Shown here: positions 23,301 through 34,612 of the stretch, in pieces
How the letters are laid out: the number at the start of each line of letters is the position of its first letter
Position numbering within the stretch: the first letter of the stretch is position 1
NCBI GenBank assembly: GCA_036362985.1
Contig: JAYGXS010000004.1
Coordinates: 30,982,534 to 31,046,533, forward strand
DNA length: 64,000 nucleotides
Reading direction: 5' to 3'
Origin: Ligula intestinalis
Taxonomy: Eukaryota; Platyhelminthes; Cestoda; Diphyllobothriidea; Diphyllobothriidae
Translations under genes and position numbers: made by a program
The notes under the pieces: generated by a model
Database searches by the model: none
Told to the model about the DNA's origin: nothing
Seen by the model: only the letters and a program-made list of their open reading frames with translations

Positions 23301-24897
23301 AAAAGTTTTACACCTTAACGAAATGAACGAGGCGCTCGCATAAGGCCTTAATTCCAGAACTCATATGAGCTGCACTTGTTTGTTGAGGTAGTAGGTGAAC
23401 ATTGTTGATATTTCGTTGTTGGTTTAGATAAAACTAGTTGCACAATTTTCATTTTTTCGTTTTATAAAGGTTTTCACTCCACAATCACCCGAAAACTACT
23501 AGTCGATTCATAAGGCTAAGTGTGTACTTAATAGAAGTTTGATCAAAACCGAAAAATCGAATTGTATGTGAGTCGATCCGAGTTCTTCCACATGGTCGTC
23601 TAAAAGTGTGATCTGATCAACAGTTTTCAGTTTTGCGTTAAATTTAATGCAGTGCAATATCATGGCATAAAACTTTGAAATTGGTTGTTGGATCGGCCTC
23701 GGTTTTGTGCTGGACATGAATTCACGTAGGATTATAACCACAAACACAAGCCAGTGATATTGCCAGCCATTTTGAATTTATATTTGCATCAGCAATCTAT
23801 GGAATTTTAAATCAAATTAACCAATTATGCCCATGCATTCTCGACGAAAGCCAACAATAATTATAGATTTGTCACCAAATGCAAGCCTGAATAAAAACCT
23901 AGCCATTCTTAGTTTTTTTTGTTGATTTTTGAATTTTTGATGGCTGGCTGCACGTAATGGATTACATTTTAGGGCACTATGTAGCGTTCGCAGACAAGAA
24001 GTTTTACCTAGCAAGGGACGGGATATACGAAACCACGGTTTCTTGGAGGGATTGCATTGTTGATATTGACCTTCAGCCTTTCGTGGAGGGCGTTGGAGAT
24101 ACCCACAGACACTGCACAAAGTAACATTTTTCCTCCCTATGCTCTTTTTTTATACTTCACGGGTTGCTTCGATAAAGAGGAAACCTTGAATTAGCTTTAA
24201 GCAGACCTCAAATGGTTAGATACCTGTCACAAACTTCTGTTTATAAAGTATATCGTGTATATTATGCATTTAACTATTATGTTCATACCTTAAAGTTATT
24301 TTTCTGTCTCTTAGACACTACAACCTGAGTTGCAAAAGACAATTGCAGTCTGTTGGATGCTTATAATGATACGTTAGATAAATGTTTCCTTCTTTCAGAG
24401 GACATTTTGGACTCACTAAAAACGCGAATTTTCGGCAAAATAATAGCATTATTCAATTAACATTTAATGAAAAGTAAAAAGCCGAATAAAGCAAACTATT
24501 TCAGACGCTGTACTGACATTAAAAAATATCACTAAACTAGTCCATTAAGATGTTCCAGTGCTTTCTCCACTAATGACAGATCTTTCATATTTTCAATGTG
24601 CTGTCTGAAAGCTCCATCAGTTAAGTTATTGTTGACAAATTGACCGTTGGTTAGTTGAAAAGAAACACGAGACTGTTAAGTTTAGCTGGTAAAGGCCTAA
24701 AACTCCACTTGACTTAACATTAACCACGAAATATGTAACACTGCAATTATGTCAATGTCTTTCATTTAAGGATGTGCCGGGTTTCTTACCCCGAACTATC
24801 TGAAGAGCAGTGGGCCGAGTACATGCAAGTACGAATGGAAGAGGCAAAAGAGCGGTCAACGATTGCTGGCAATGAACCCAAAACTCATAAATTTTAA
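20306..24897 (+). CDS. Three-exon gene for a small secreted cysteine protein (family not recognised)
   Basis: CDS is the join of 20306-20408, 23973-24120 and 24771-24897, giving 125 residues. Exon 1 encodes a signal peptide: a short basic N-terminus, a hydrophobic core at about residues 7-18, and a likely cleavage after the CLA at residues 20-22. Introns are GT-AG: donors AAG|GTAGGT and AAA|GTAACA, acceptors ATTTTAG|GG and CATTTAAG|G. Exon 1 ends one base into a Gly codon that exon 2 completes with GG. Exon 2 ends two bases into a Lys codon that exon 3 completes with G. After the signal peptide there are four Cys, at 25, 62, 82 and 86, enough for two disulfides. The C-terminus (about residues 94-114) is charged and looks helical (SEEQWAEYMQVRMEEAKERS). 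The stop is TAA. Matching phases, an uninterrupted frame and a TATA box make the model credible. Function is unknown; a secreted or excreted product is inferred. Confidence 0.8.
20866..22205. repeat. ~300 bp repeat, two direct copies and one inverted
   Basis: Copy 1 is about 20866-21165, copy 2 about 21180-21480, and the inverted copy about 21870-22205. The inverted pairing of copy 2 extends further, 21128-21550 against 21785-22210, leaving a loop of roughly 235 bases. Landmarks include TTAGTATGCC, ATCGTACAG and GGGTTATCTCGCATCAATACG. All lie in intron 1. Confidence 0.75.
22847..22918 (+). repeat. tRNA-like SINE head or tRNA pseudogene
   Basis: TAGCTCAAATGG matches an A box and GGTTCGACTCC matches a B box exactly. 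Only three acceptor positions pair, so a working tRNA is unlikely. It lies in intron 1 of the secreted-protein gene. Confidence 0.5.
24121..24770 (+). other. Intron 2 of the secreted-protein gene (phase 2)
   Basis: It begins GTAACA and ends TTTCATTTAAG with a pyrimidine-rich run before the acceptor. Length is 650 bases. No repeat or gene was recognised inside it. Confidence 0.75.
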
Positions 24898-25190
24898 CGG
24901 GTCAATGAAAAGGAGGCGTACATTTTCGTCTGACAATAACTGTTCTGAACTTGTTTACTATTATTTGTGGCAAGAATTGTTAAGGTGATTGCTTTCACTG
25001 TTTTTTTGCATAATTATTCTCATAAGCGAAGTTTAACTTGCGTGGATCTCTTATGTTACTCTTTATGTATAAAGAAAATTGTTCAAGTAAATAATGGTTT
25101 TTCGTATTTTTGTTTTGCATCATATGCTGAATTCATTATTTTACAACAGAACATAAACTCGAACATTTATTTTAATACATTAACATAGCG
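24898..25190 (+). other. Probable 3' UTR of the secreted-protein gene
   Basis: AT-rich sequence follows the TAA stop. No perfect AATAAA is seen close by. TATAAA at 25068-25073 and an AAATAAT shortly after are the nearest variants, so the polyadenylation site is uncertain. Confidence 0.4.
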
Positions 25191-25809
25191 TTCCTCCAAA
25201 TATTCAAGTGCAAGTACTGACAGCAGTATATTCGTTTTTACCGCTCAATTCACAAGATTGGTAAGAAAGCTTCTAACATGTGAACAGGAAAATTGGCATT
25301 CCAAGAAGTAGAATTCGGTAGAAGAAGCACTTTACGAAATGGTGGTTTATTGGGTGAATTTTCGACACTGACTCACCAGGTCACCGTAAGGTGGATGGGA
25401 ATTGTCTGAAAGAGTTAATCCAAAATGATGGCTGACAGAAGCCTATATATTAGGTCTGGTTTAAAGTTCAAAATCATCACCCGCATGTGATTATGCGGTC
25501 AGGGGGAAGAAAATAGTTGTCATCCGTTTGCAGTTATGCGGTCGGCCGGAAACTAATTGTCGAACGCATTTGATTGTGTAGTCGGTGGTGGCTGGATTTT
25601 GCTTCTTTTAGTCCGGGTAGGCTGCCATCTCTGCCATGCTTCCCCGAGGTTGGTGTACATCGCGTTCAATTCGACGGGCCTGTTGATGCACGAGTCGTCG
25701 AAGTTGATGATTTCTAAAAACTCACGTTCTTTTTTGCAAATACGAGAGCCAAAAATGCAAGTTTTTCTCATGCAAATTGGTGTCCAGTTTTTAATATGTT
25801 CATGACGAC

Positions 25810-26790
25810 TTCAGACAAGTGATATCGTTCCTTTATCGCTCATAGATATTCGAGTAAGCGTGTAGAGGTTGACCTTCCTGTCTGTCCGCAATAAACAGCA
25901 TTGCGGCCGCCACAAGGGATCTTACAAATGATTTTTTTTCTGTCTACATAGCTAACGCTATTCCTAAGGTATACAAGCTGATTTCGGAGAGTATTCATCG
26001 GTTTGTGCGCCACTTGGATGTGATGCTTCCTCAGGTGTCTTTTAACCAGTTCAGACGCGTTCTTAGTATACGGAAGTGTCCGCCAATTTCGTGGATTAGG
26101 CACCCAATCTAAACAACCTACTTCATGTTGTTTTTGTTTTAATTGTTGCCGTTTCATGCATCGACGCACAAATTCTCTGGGGTACTCGTTCTTTAAAAGG
26201 TTTGAACAGGTAGTTGAGTTCTGCTTGGTAGATTTCGGGGCTAAACAATGCGTTCTTGCTCGACTGATTAGGGTGTTAAAAGCACTTCGTTTGTAAGCAA
26301 CAGGGTGGTTGCTCTCGTAATGTAGGATGATATCCGCGTGCGCTTTTTGCGGTAAACTGAGATTTTGAATGTTCCGTCAGTATTTTGCTGTACGAGGACA
26401 TCGAAAATTGGGAGTTTACTGTCTACTTCTTTTTCGAGCGCGAAAGTGATGGTTGTCATCGTTGAGGTATTAGCGTTTTGTAGTGTTTGGAGCTGGACCT
26501 TTTTTAACAAAGACAAACGTATCATCAACATATCGTACGCACACCTTAGAGTTAACTATTAGCAGGGCCACTGCTTCTAATTTTTACATTGTTACTTCAG
26601 CTAAGAAGCCCGAAATGGCTGACGTCATCGGAGCTCCTTTAATCTGTTGATAATTATGTTGTGCGAACGAAAAATTAGTTTCCGGGCAGAGTTCCAGTAG
26701 TTCAAGCAGAGTAGATGCAGAAAAGTCTATATTGCAGGAAGTATGTAGTTTTTCTGTGTATTGCCTTACAAAATCCAATGGTACTTCTCA
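25810..26790 (-). pseudogene. PLE reverse transcriptase and GIY-YIG fragment
   Basis: Reading down the minus strand: FVRQYTEKLHTSCNIDFSAS, then NYQQIKGAPMTSAISGFLAE (RT motif before the YXDD block), LPIFDVLVQQNTDGTFKISV, then CLDWVPNPRNWRTLPY and YCGQTGRSTSTRL of the GIY-YIG domain. Frameshifts separate the blocks and the N-terminal RT half is missing. It is a different family from the 37 kb PLE. Confidence 0.85.
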
Positions 26791-26929
26791 AATTTCTCAA
26801 ATCACACACCAATATATTTTGTATTGTTTTATTATTAACCCACCGTTTATAAACGCTATGTGCTGGGAAGGTTCTGATCCATTTTCAAAGCATTTCGGAC
26901 CGTTCGTATACAACCTACTGTGTACCAGC

Positions 26930-27170
26930 TCATGGTTTAAACTTACTTTCTGTTAATAAAGAATGATTAGATAATATGTTGGAGCGTTCTACCATTTGGT
27001 ATATCAGCAAGGTATTTTTGAGGACTGTTCGGAAGGATGCCTTGAGATACTGCATACAGTTAGTTTTAGGACTTGCTTTTCTTAAAAGGCTTTTTAAGGA
27101 GCAGAATCGAAGAAATTGCTTTCTGTACTCATCGCGGATTTTAATGCTTTCTTGCGATCGGAATTTCACA
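26930..27170 (-). pseudogene. Possible PLE N-terminal fragment
   Basis: Minus-strand frame with RDEYRKQFLRF and VERSNILSNHSLLTESKFKP, which resembles the region before the RT in PLEs. It lies out of order relative to 28440-29080, so rearrangement is likely. Confidence 0.4.
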
Positions 27171-27189
27171 TTTATTTTGCTCTAGTTAA

Positions 27190-28430
27190 AGGAAGGCAAT
27201 AAGATCTGGCCTTGTTTCGTTATCCACCGACAAGGCAATACCACGAAACCAAACATTTACTAGGAATCTTCTAACAAATTCATTTTTTTCCTTTTACACA
27301 ACACCACAGTAAAAACTAGGTTTGCATTATACGCAACAGCTGGTACAAGGGGCTATATGGTGCAACATATCACGGGAAGGTTACTAAAAGAACCAAGCAA
27401 TAAAATAATAAAACTTAACTAGTTAGCCTAAAATCCAAAGTTAACTTAAACTACAGTAAAAGTTGACTAAAATAAAAGGTAGTTAACCTAGAGTTAAACT
27501 AAGCTTAGTGAAATTAGCTATCCAAACTAGAAAAATTGAACTAAAGTGAAACCAACAAATGAAGAAAAAATCTTACAAGGAAAGCAAACATAATAATAAA
27601 CTACAACGAAATAAGTAGCTAGTTATGCACAGTAAAATACGATGTCATCTATGAGGAGCCCCAATGGTTTTTACTTTCGTATATTCCCATCACGTCCCAA
27701 CCGTTTTCTGTGTGACACTTTGGCAACAGCGCATGCTCATTTGCGGCATATGTACAACATAACTGCGATTTTCAGGCTTCTTAGCTAAAGATGAACTAGC
27801 AGTAGGATGCTTTACAACGCAAGCAGAATAAAGGCACCCGACAATGTTCGTTAAATAAACGAGTAAACTCCACTCTACTACTTATCTCTTGCTCTATATC
27901 CATCACGGTACGTCACGCTAGCGAAATCCGCAGCAACCAAGGGAAAAAAATAACAGTGCCTTCGACAAATAGCGGCCGGCGGAACTGACATAGCCATTTT
28001 GGGCATTGTGATTGACAGGATATTTTCGCTAAGTAGTATCATTTTTTTCACTCGATGCACACAGTCAGTCACTTGGACGAGGAGATCTGGCCCGGACTGA
28101 AGGAATCAAGGAAGATAGTTATAGGAAAGCAGTCATTCTATGCAACTATACATGAAGACCAGAGGAAAGGGGCGTGAAATAATTAGACAAAGGAAAAGTT
28201 TTTTTTCTACAGGTCACACACAGGCTTTCTCATGGAATCAGCAATGTTAAAAGTTGTAGTCCGCGTTCAGCGGGAGAAGAATATTGTCTAACAAGGTTTT
28301 TATAGTGATTTCGTTGAACCAACGCCAGAGATTGGAAATGCACAGCCCCACAACTCTAATTAACTGCCATCTCTTGCCGTGTGCACAGCCTGCTAACAAC
28401 CAAACGTCAGACAGACAAAACGCCGTTCCA
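27190..28430. other. Unassigned AT-rich sequence between PLE fragments
   Basis: 27400-27600 is notable for repeated AGTTAACTNAA-like words (TTAACTAGTTAGCC, AGTTAACTTAAAC, AGTTAACCTAG). No gene recognised. Confidence 0.35.
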
Positions 28431-28439
28431 GGCCAACAC

Positions 28440-29082
28440 TACCACTTCTTATGAATTTAAAAATAGGTATCCCAAGAAATAAAAATCGATAGAAGCGATT
28501 CTTCGGGAAACAGGAATTAAGTTAGTAGTAATGAAGTAATTTTTCTGTGTATTGCCTTGCAAATCTAATGCTATTGATGTGAAGAGAGAGACAACATGAA
28601 ATGATACCATTATTTCGTCTGCTGTTATTTCAATTGTTGATTGCTGTTTCACAATCTTTTGGCAATGGGGGCAAATTTCGAGAAAGTCACTTTGCGATTT
28701 TGTAATAAGTTGTGCTGATTAACGATACTATCGGTCGCAGTGGTACGCCAAACCTGTCTATTTTAGGCAGTCCGTAGATTTTAGCGATCTTTGGTTTTGT
28801 CTGTATCAGGGACTTCGCAATATCTCCTGATACTTGCTTTTTCCGTGATAGACGTTTAAGTACCTTTTGCATATTTGCGTTTTGTGTTTTGGTGTGGTTT
28901 GCACTAAACGGGTTTGTATGTTGACCTGTCCTCTATCAGTGATAGCAGCTTTGCATCGTAGTCTGCCTTGTTCAAGATAGTTGTTGAGCCTCATTTTTTC
29001 TGAACAAAGGATGACAATGCTTTTGTCTGTTTTGAGAGACTTTAGTGCATTGAACGAAAATAGTTCTAACAAAAATAAAAAG
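28440..29082 (-). pseudogene. PLE reverse transcriptase N-terminal half
   Basis: Minus strand: ALKSLKTDKSIVIL, then KIAKIYGLPKIDRFGVPLRP (the PKIYGLPKIHK motif of PLE RTs), then DEIMVSFHVVSLFTSIALDL (motif A region). It overlaps the start of the 25810-26790 fragment, so they are separate copies. It ends at 29082, against an opposite-strand PLE piece. Confidence 0.8.
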
Positions 29083-29083
29083 A

Positions 29084-29600
29084 ACTAGATTGTTCCGATC
29101 AAGCACCTAATCCAAGAAGTCGGCGAACACTTCCATTTATTAAAAACGTGACTGAACACGTTGAAAGACACCAGAGGAAGTACCAGATCAAGGTGGCACG
29201 CAAACCAATGACCACACTTAGAAATCCGCTTGTACACCTTAAGGATAGAGTTGACTATTTGAACAGAAAAGAGGTCGTTTACAAAATTTCTTGCGGCAAC
29301 TGCGATGAAATTTATTCCGGAAAAACAGGAAGGTCCCTCTCTACACGCATGCATGAAAATCAATTATCAGTAAAGAGGCGTGACCAGCTGTCCAAAGTGG
29401 CTATGCATTCGCTTGAAAGTTAGCACAAGTCTGCATGAGACCAAACCCGCATAGTAGGTTCCTGCCCATAAGAGAAAGGCCGATTATTTTAAGAGGCCAT
29501 TAATTCTGACAAATCATGCATCAACTGGCACGGCGATTTAGATTCAATGTAGAAAAATCTCAAAAAAGCCTGAAAAAGCGGCAATCACCGAAACATGCTA
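29084..29600 (+). pseudogene. PLE GIY-YIG C-terminal fragment
   Basis: Plus strand: APNPRSRRTLPFIKNVTEHV, TTLRNPLVHLKDRVDYLNRK, then EVVYKISCGNCDEIYSGKTG with RSLSTRMHE. This is a full GIY-YIG start with its Cys pair. Stops follow after HSLES. It is joined head-to-head with 28440-29082. Confidence 0.85.
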
Positions 29601-30400
29601 TTGACCATGGATGACGAATCCTTATCGATTTTTGGCACGTTTAAAAATGTGCACTGCTCTTCACACATTTCCTTCACGTCCGAAGACAACCTGGTGTGAC
29701 AGCGTCGAAAACTTACAATAACGTTTGTTCGTCTTTCCCAAAAAATCTTTCCTTTCAAAATTTAGCTTCTTTCAACTTGCGAATTTTCCCCACAGAAGAC
29801 ATGAACACGAAAGCAGCGGCCATTTTTCCCCATCGCTAGCACGCCTTCCATTTGAAAAACGCGGCTGGTCAAAACTTTTGAACGGGTGCACGGAAGGTAA
29901 ATTTCCTGTTACTGCTTTTTTTGGTTTTGAAAATTTTGCATATTCGTGACTCTACAAATAAAGTTAATCTATACAAAAGCGCAGCAAGCGGAACGCAGCA
30001 GTCTTTCATTAAAAATTAACTTCCGCAGAAGCAAGCTTGTTTAGTTGTTGTACATCATCTGTGGTAGCAAGAGTGTTCCGAATAGGATCTAAAAATGCCC
30101 ATGTAGTTATGGTTTGCTTATTTACGAATGCTGGTAAACTGGGATAAAACAGTACAAAACCGCCTATTGTAGACTCGAGGAACATAAGACATAAGATCAT
30201 GATCTTATTTAAGTATTTACGAGTTTATCTAAATTTACTAACGATTATAGGATTTGGCAAGGTAACCGCAAAAGAAGTCATATAATTTCAATAACTGGCT
30301 GCTTGTTAAATAAGGCTGATCCCAAAGTTCATGTTAGCATAGGTATGTCGTGATATAGTTTCTTGTTATAACTAAAGAAAGATGTATTTTTCAGTTGACC

Positions 30401-30507
30401 CAATTGTGGAAAAATTCGCGGCCTCGGTGTGAGTCGAACTCGCACAGCAGGGAAGGCTTTTGTGCAGCCAACGGTCTACCACCGAGACAGCGAATTTTCA
30501 CAATTAG
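30401..30507 (-). repeat. tRNA-like sequence inside a long hairpin
   Basis: Minus strand: CTCGGTG at 30486-30480 pairs perfectly with CACCGAG at 30429-30423, like a 7-bp acceptor stem. Between them lie an A-box-like GTGGTAGACCG and a B box GAGTTCGACTC. The span is only 64 bases and the T arm has mismatches, so it is not a normal tRNA. AATTGTGGAAAAATTCGC on one side and GCGAATTTTCACAATT on the other extend the pairing. A SINE or tRNA pseudogene is likely. Confidence 0.5.
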
Positions 30508-30629
30508 GTTAAATGAATTAGGAAAATTTGCTAACCCCTCCCTCTAAGAAACGTAGTTTTGGCAAACAGTTCGCTTCGATAACTCATCAGCAAGCAAATA
30601 AGTTTGTTAAGTGCGTACATAGCTTACTT

Positions 30630-30865
30630 GATTCGTGGGGTTGGGGGGAAGGGAGGGGGGGGGTGATTAGTAATCTTTTCCTTCCCCCGTCTCTTGCACG
30701 TCAGAGTCAGCGTGTTGAGGACAGTGGAGTGCAGAGTGTAGGTGCGGGGGGTGGGGGTGGGGTCGTGCTCACTGTTAACTGTTTTAAAATCTGTAGGTGA
30801 CATACATGGCGTTCGTGCGAAAATTTTCGCCGTGGCTTGGGGGGGGGGGTCAGGGGGGGTGGAGC
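30630..30865 (+). repeat. G-rich tracts
   Basis: Runs of 6-10 G occur at about 30640-30662, 30744-30763 and 30838-30862. They could form G-quadruplexes. No gene supported. Confidence 0.6.
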
Positions 30866-31741
30866 GCGAGGCGTGCTCATAGTAGGCTCTGTCTCAAGTT
30901 TGTCCGGCAGAAATTTAGGTGCACGTTCTTGCGAACTCCTGCTTGCGAGCAAAACTCTTCCCCTACAGGGGCTACATGCTATCTACGCTATCGCTGCTCT
31001 GCTTCTTTTAGACTACATAAATTACGGTTAGTTTGACAACGTTGACGCCTTTGCACACTGTTAAATAAACGGTCTGGAATGCTCGGTATGGCCGACCAAG
31101 GAGGGCGCGTAGCGTCGGCATAATCTTGCTGACGAATATGAACTGTAAATCCACCTAACCGGAAGTACATTTATGTTGTATTTTTTTGCTGAAATACCAA
31201 AAGATGGACATCGTTAAGCGCTAAATATCACGCTCATTCGATTAGAGTCTTCAAACAGGTTAAGTCCAGTCAAGTGTTGACCGAAAGTAGGAATCAGTCT
31301 GTGCAGAGAGAAAGGCCAAATTTCGAAATAGGAGATGCAGCTAGTCTCCAGTACCAACATCTGTTTAGCTGACACAACATTCAAAAATATTTCCACTGCA
31401 TAGTACTAGGTCAAGGGTTACTTGTGCGTGGACGCGCTTTATCTTGCAATGTAAACCAAAATTCTGGACTGTGTATTCGAGTGGAAAAGTTCGCCTAAAA
31501 AGGACTGTAAGCATCGCACAACAAATTAGTAGATGCAATACTTTATGAACGAATGTTTGCTACGTGGTTTTAAAAATCCCATTATTGCAGATACTTTAAC
31601 GCTGAAAGTAACCCCTTCTTAAAGCATAAAAAATGAAGGATATGAACTTTCCCAACTCCTGAGTACAGAAAAGAGTAGTCAGGGCATAATTTTGATAAAA
31701 TATTTTAAAATGTATCACTATACCGCAGATCAATCGAAAAA

Positions 31742-31976
31742 TGTATGCTACTATGCTACAGCCAAAAAGAAATTCTTTCGAAAGCTGACCTCGTGTCGTA
31801 ACCAAAGTACACTAGAAGGATGCTGTACGATTATCGATTTTAGAACTCTTGCGGATGCAAGTACATTGAGCGTACGCAAAGGCAACTGGCAGCCAGAGCC
31901 GCTTAGCACTTGCCCAACTGGCTTTTCAAGCAAGAAGATAGATTACCGCAATGCTCTATTATTCATCATTTACTAG
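31742..31976 (+). other. Weak candidate coding exon
   Basis: An open + frame contains LTSCRNQSTLEGCC and NWQPEPLSTCPTGF, cysteine-bearing and less AT-biased than its surroundings. A possible acceptor, ATGCTACAG, precedes it. No partner exon or family match was found. Confidence 0.2.
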
Positions 31977-32409
31977 AGAGTAGTCATATGTCAATATCAA
32001 AACAGTATTTCGAACAAGTCGAAACCTGCGCTATTTGGAAACTGCTTACATGAGGCTGGAGAAACCCGAACTGTGCAAGCAGCTTGACCATGTGGTTAAC
32101 CTCCAAGTAGCCTGGTACCTGGGCACTTATGTTCAATCTCCAAGTTGTTTTCTTTTAACTTCCTTCATGTACGTTGGTTTTATGCAGTATCCTTTACCTG
32201 ATCATTATTTAAACTGCACAGTAATCCTTGCTGTTATGCCATGTCATTCTGTAAAATTTAACGATGCAGTTGAGAATCTGATGCGAAATGTATTGATGTC
32301 AATAAATCCTGCTATGTACGCCTGTTTTAAACTCTACTTAGGTCGTATTTTCATCTCGAAAAACATTTTAGAATTCTGTTCGTTCTCCATTTACTGCACG
32401 CGTATCGAC

Positions 32410-32419
32410 NNNNNNNNNN
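32410..32419. other. Assembly gap (10 N)
   Basis: Ten consecutive N. The open frame crossing it (32035-32436) is therefore unreliable. Confidence 1.
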
Positions 32420-32639
32420 TTGGCCATGTACAGTGACCTTGCCGGTTTTTATCGATTTTTTCTGTATGAATTCAGTTGTGTATTTTCTCTTACGTTCATT
32501 TCCGTTATGCAATGAGAAGTGGCAACTGAAGATCCATCTCGAAATTTATGGATTCATTAAATTTTGTTGTTTATGCAGTCTTCAAATTTTCACCAGTGAA
32601 AAGAAGCTTTACAATAAATGTTGTGTTCCGTCCCGACTG

Positions 32640-33490
32640 TAGAGAATGGTGGTACTGCTGCTACCTCTTCCGGTGGTTTCGTCACCGGCCGTCCTTGCTG
32701 CCAAATCCCAAGTTCAGTTTGACTTGGTCTTGTCCTTCACAACTGCAATGGCAAACGACTTTTTAGGTAGCGGGGAATTCCAGGTGGCTGTTGACGAAGT
32801 TAGCATCTAAGTGCCATGCCTCAAGCGTCCGCCTTTTCAAGTTTTGGAGGTTCCCCAGCCTACAATGATCGCTCCTTGAATATTGAAGTTGTGGCCAGTC
32901 TCTCCGATATGAGTCTAAAGCTGCGAGTTTGAATCAAGTTTACAGGCCGCCGCTTTATGTTCGTGTAGGCGGGTCCACAATATACACTTCCGTTTCTCCA
33001 ACGTAATTGCAGACTCCATCGTTGCAACATATTTTCTAAAAAACTTCGGAGTCTTCAATCGTGGGCAGTCTGTCTTAAGCCTGCATCACTCGATGGCGTA
33101 TATTCGCCTTAGGTCGATGGCCTCAGCCTTCTCCAGTGGGGTGTTACAATGGAGAGACTGCTTCTGATAATCCTATTATGTAAGGAAGGAGCTTCCAGAC
33201 TTCGGGTTGCAGTTCTTTTGCCCGTCATCGATTCCCTCGGCGCTTGCTTTGGTTGATCAAAAAGTATCCATTAGCTTAGGCTTTTCTGAATTCTGTGGTT
33301 TGCAGTAGTCCAGATGAACATCGGCGTACCAGGACATCGAGGGGGGTGTTAGTTACTACTTTCCGTTTCCATCCTGAACTGGACACTTGGGTCAACCAAG
33401 TTTAGTAACTTTTTTAGGTGCTCAATGTCGGACGTTTTGACAATAGCGAAAGTGTCATTGATATAAGAAGCCCAAAATTTCGATAGGCGG
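32640..33490 (-). pseudogene. PLE RT C-terminus and GIY-YIG domain, heavily decayed
   Basis: With many frameshifts, the minus strand reads NDTFAIVKTSDIEHLKKLLN, the RT palm end (PLDVLVRR), a tail, then KYVATMESAITLEKR, THIGETGHNFNIQGAI and KTKLNLGFGSKDGR. The HIGETGHNFN block is the GIY-YIG His region. The related terminal repeat lies upstream at 33853-33960. Confidence 0.75.
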
Positions 33491-33685
33491 ATAAAAAAAC
33501 ACATTCCGGTGAACAAAAATAGTCTGTGATTTAAAGCCTGGAATTCTTACTTTTCGAAACTTGGATTATCCTCTGTCTTCATGTTTCACTTTTCTGAGAG
33601 TGACGTAGAGACCAGCTCAAGTATTCGTTGAACCTGACTATCAGTCTTCAGGCCAGTCACCGTACATAAACGTACACGCAGCACT

Positions 33686-33780
33686 GAAACTCTTTGATAA
33701 ACGTTCATAGACCGTTAACGGAAATCACTTGTGCTGCTCTGCCAAGGGGCTCATTATCGAGCCCCCCCCCGCGTAGAAGC
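33686..33780. repeat. Repeat shared with 34618-34700
   Basis: TTGATAAACGTTCATAGACCG and GGGGCTCATTATCGAGCCCC match TTGATAAACGTTCATCGATCG and GAGGCTCATTCTCGAGCCCC. Both copies sit upstream of SINE B heads in minus orientation, so this may be a SINE 5' module. Confidence 0.45.
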
Positions 33781-33794
33781 CACAAAATGACTAG

Positions 33795-33855
33795 TCATTT
33801 AGGCAGATGGCATAACCGCCAAAGACAAGGGAGACTAGAGTGGCCATTTCTACCA
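33795..33855 (-). repeat. SINE family B, 3' fragment
   Basis: On the minus strand it reads AGAAATGGCCACTCTAGTCTCCC and then the family B tail. It is cut at its hammerhead GAAA by the PLE end that begins at about 33853. Confidence 0.5.
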
Positions 33856-34062
33856 ATACAAGCGAACTCCGAAGTCCAAGGAAGATATTTTATTTAGCCT
33901 GACGTTGCGAATTTCGTCGCGAAGTTTTCGTCAATGACAGAAAGCAGTAGCAGAAACGGGTCTGTTACGTGTTCTGCTATTTATTTCTGCTCTAAAGAAG
34001 AATCCGCGACGGATGCCGAAATTTCAGGCCAATAAAACTGTTTTCCCAGCGATTTAGATTTG
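33853..34062. mobile_element. Divergent pair of PLE family 1 termini
   Basis: Minus-strand terminus at 33853-33960 and plus-strand terminus at 33975-34062, back to back. The plus hammerhead (33979-34036) has CTAAAGA and GAAATTTC and the minus one is worse, so both are degraded. Confidence 0.6.
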
Positions 34063-34484
34063 TTCTCAATGGACCTTTCTCGCTCATTTGTTGTAAACGC
34101 GGCCAAAGGTGCGATCGGCCGTCTACGTTACGCCTTGTGTGAGCCACCAAGGAAGAACACGACAAGAAGGGCGCAAAAGCAGAAGTCTTTGTACATACCT
34201 ATAACATTATACTTAAACACGCAAATGCATACAGATTGAACCAATGAGATTGTGGTCTCAAGTAAGACGCGATTAAAATGGCCTTAAGACTCATGCAGCT
34301 GGCGCGGTAGTTGCCTGCGCCGGCCGCGCTGTGCGCGCAGTCACATGCCGTCTGTGTGTACGGACCGGTTGTCTGGCTTCCAAACATCTCATTGAGGCAG
34401 AGTGCACTTTGTGTAGGCGGACCAAGGATTTGGCGTGGGAACTTCTCGTTCGGGCGGCGTGCACTCGCACTTAAGCCAGGCCCT

Positions 34485-34612
34485 AACATTATTGGCCGTC
34501 ATCAGCCAGTCATATCCAAACCTAAGTGGTGCACCACCTGAGACTCGAAGTCGCGACCTTTTGATCGGAAGCCGTGCGTTCTAACCACGGCTCGTTTATA
34601 TGTGGCGATATT
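34485..34612 (-). repeat. SINE family B, tRNA head plus 5' half of hammerhead
   Basis: A box CCGTGGTTAGAACG is at 34577-34590 (minus strand) and a B-box-like GACTTCGAGTCTC near 34540-34552. The element continues to GACTGG followed by CTGATGACGGC at 34493-34511, then breaks off. GACTGG is the complement of CCAGTC found in the 3' halves of the other copies. Confidence 0.6.

Larger units (their letters stand above)
20409..23972 (+). other. Intron 1 of the secreted-protein gene (phase 1)
   Basis: It begins GTAGGT and ends ATTTTAG. The 3,564-base intron contains the direct and inverted repeat at 20866-22205 and the tRNA-like SINE head at 22847-22918. I see no other coding sequence in it. Confidence 0.75.

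Noticed and set aside
32035..32436. 133-codon open frame
   Set aside because: It runs through ten Ns and shows no domain or coding bias.
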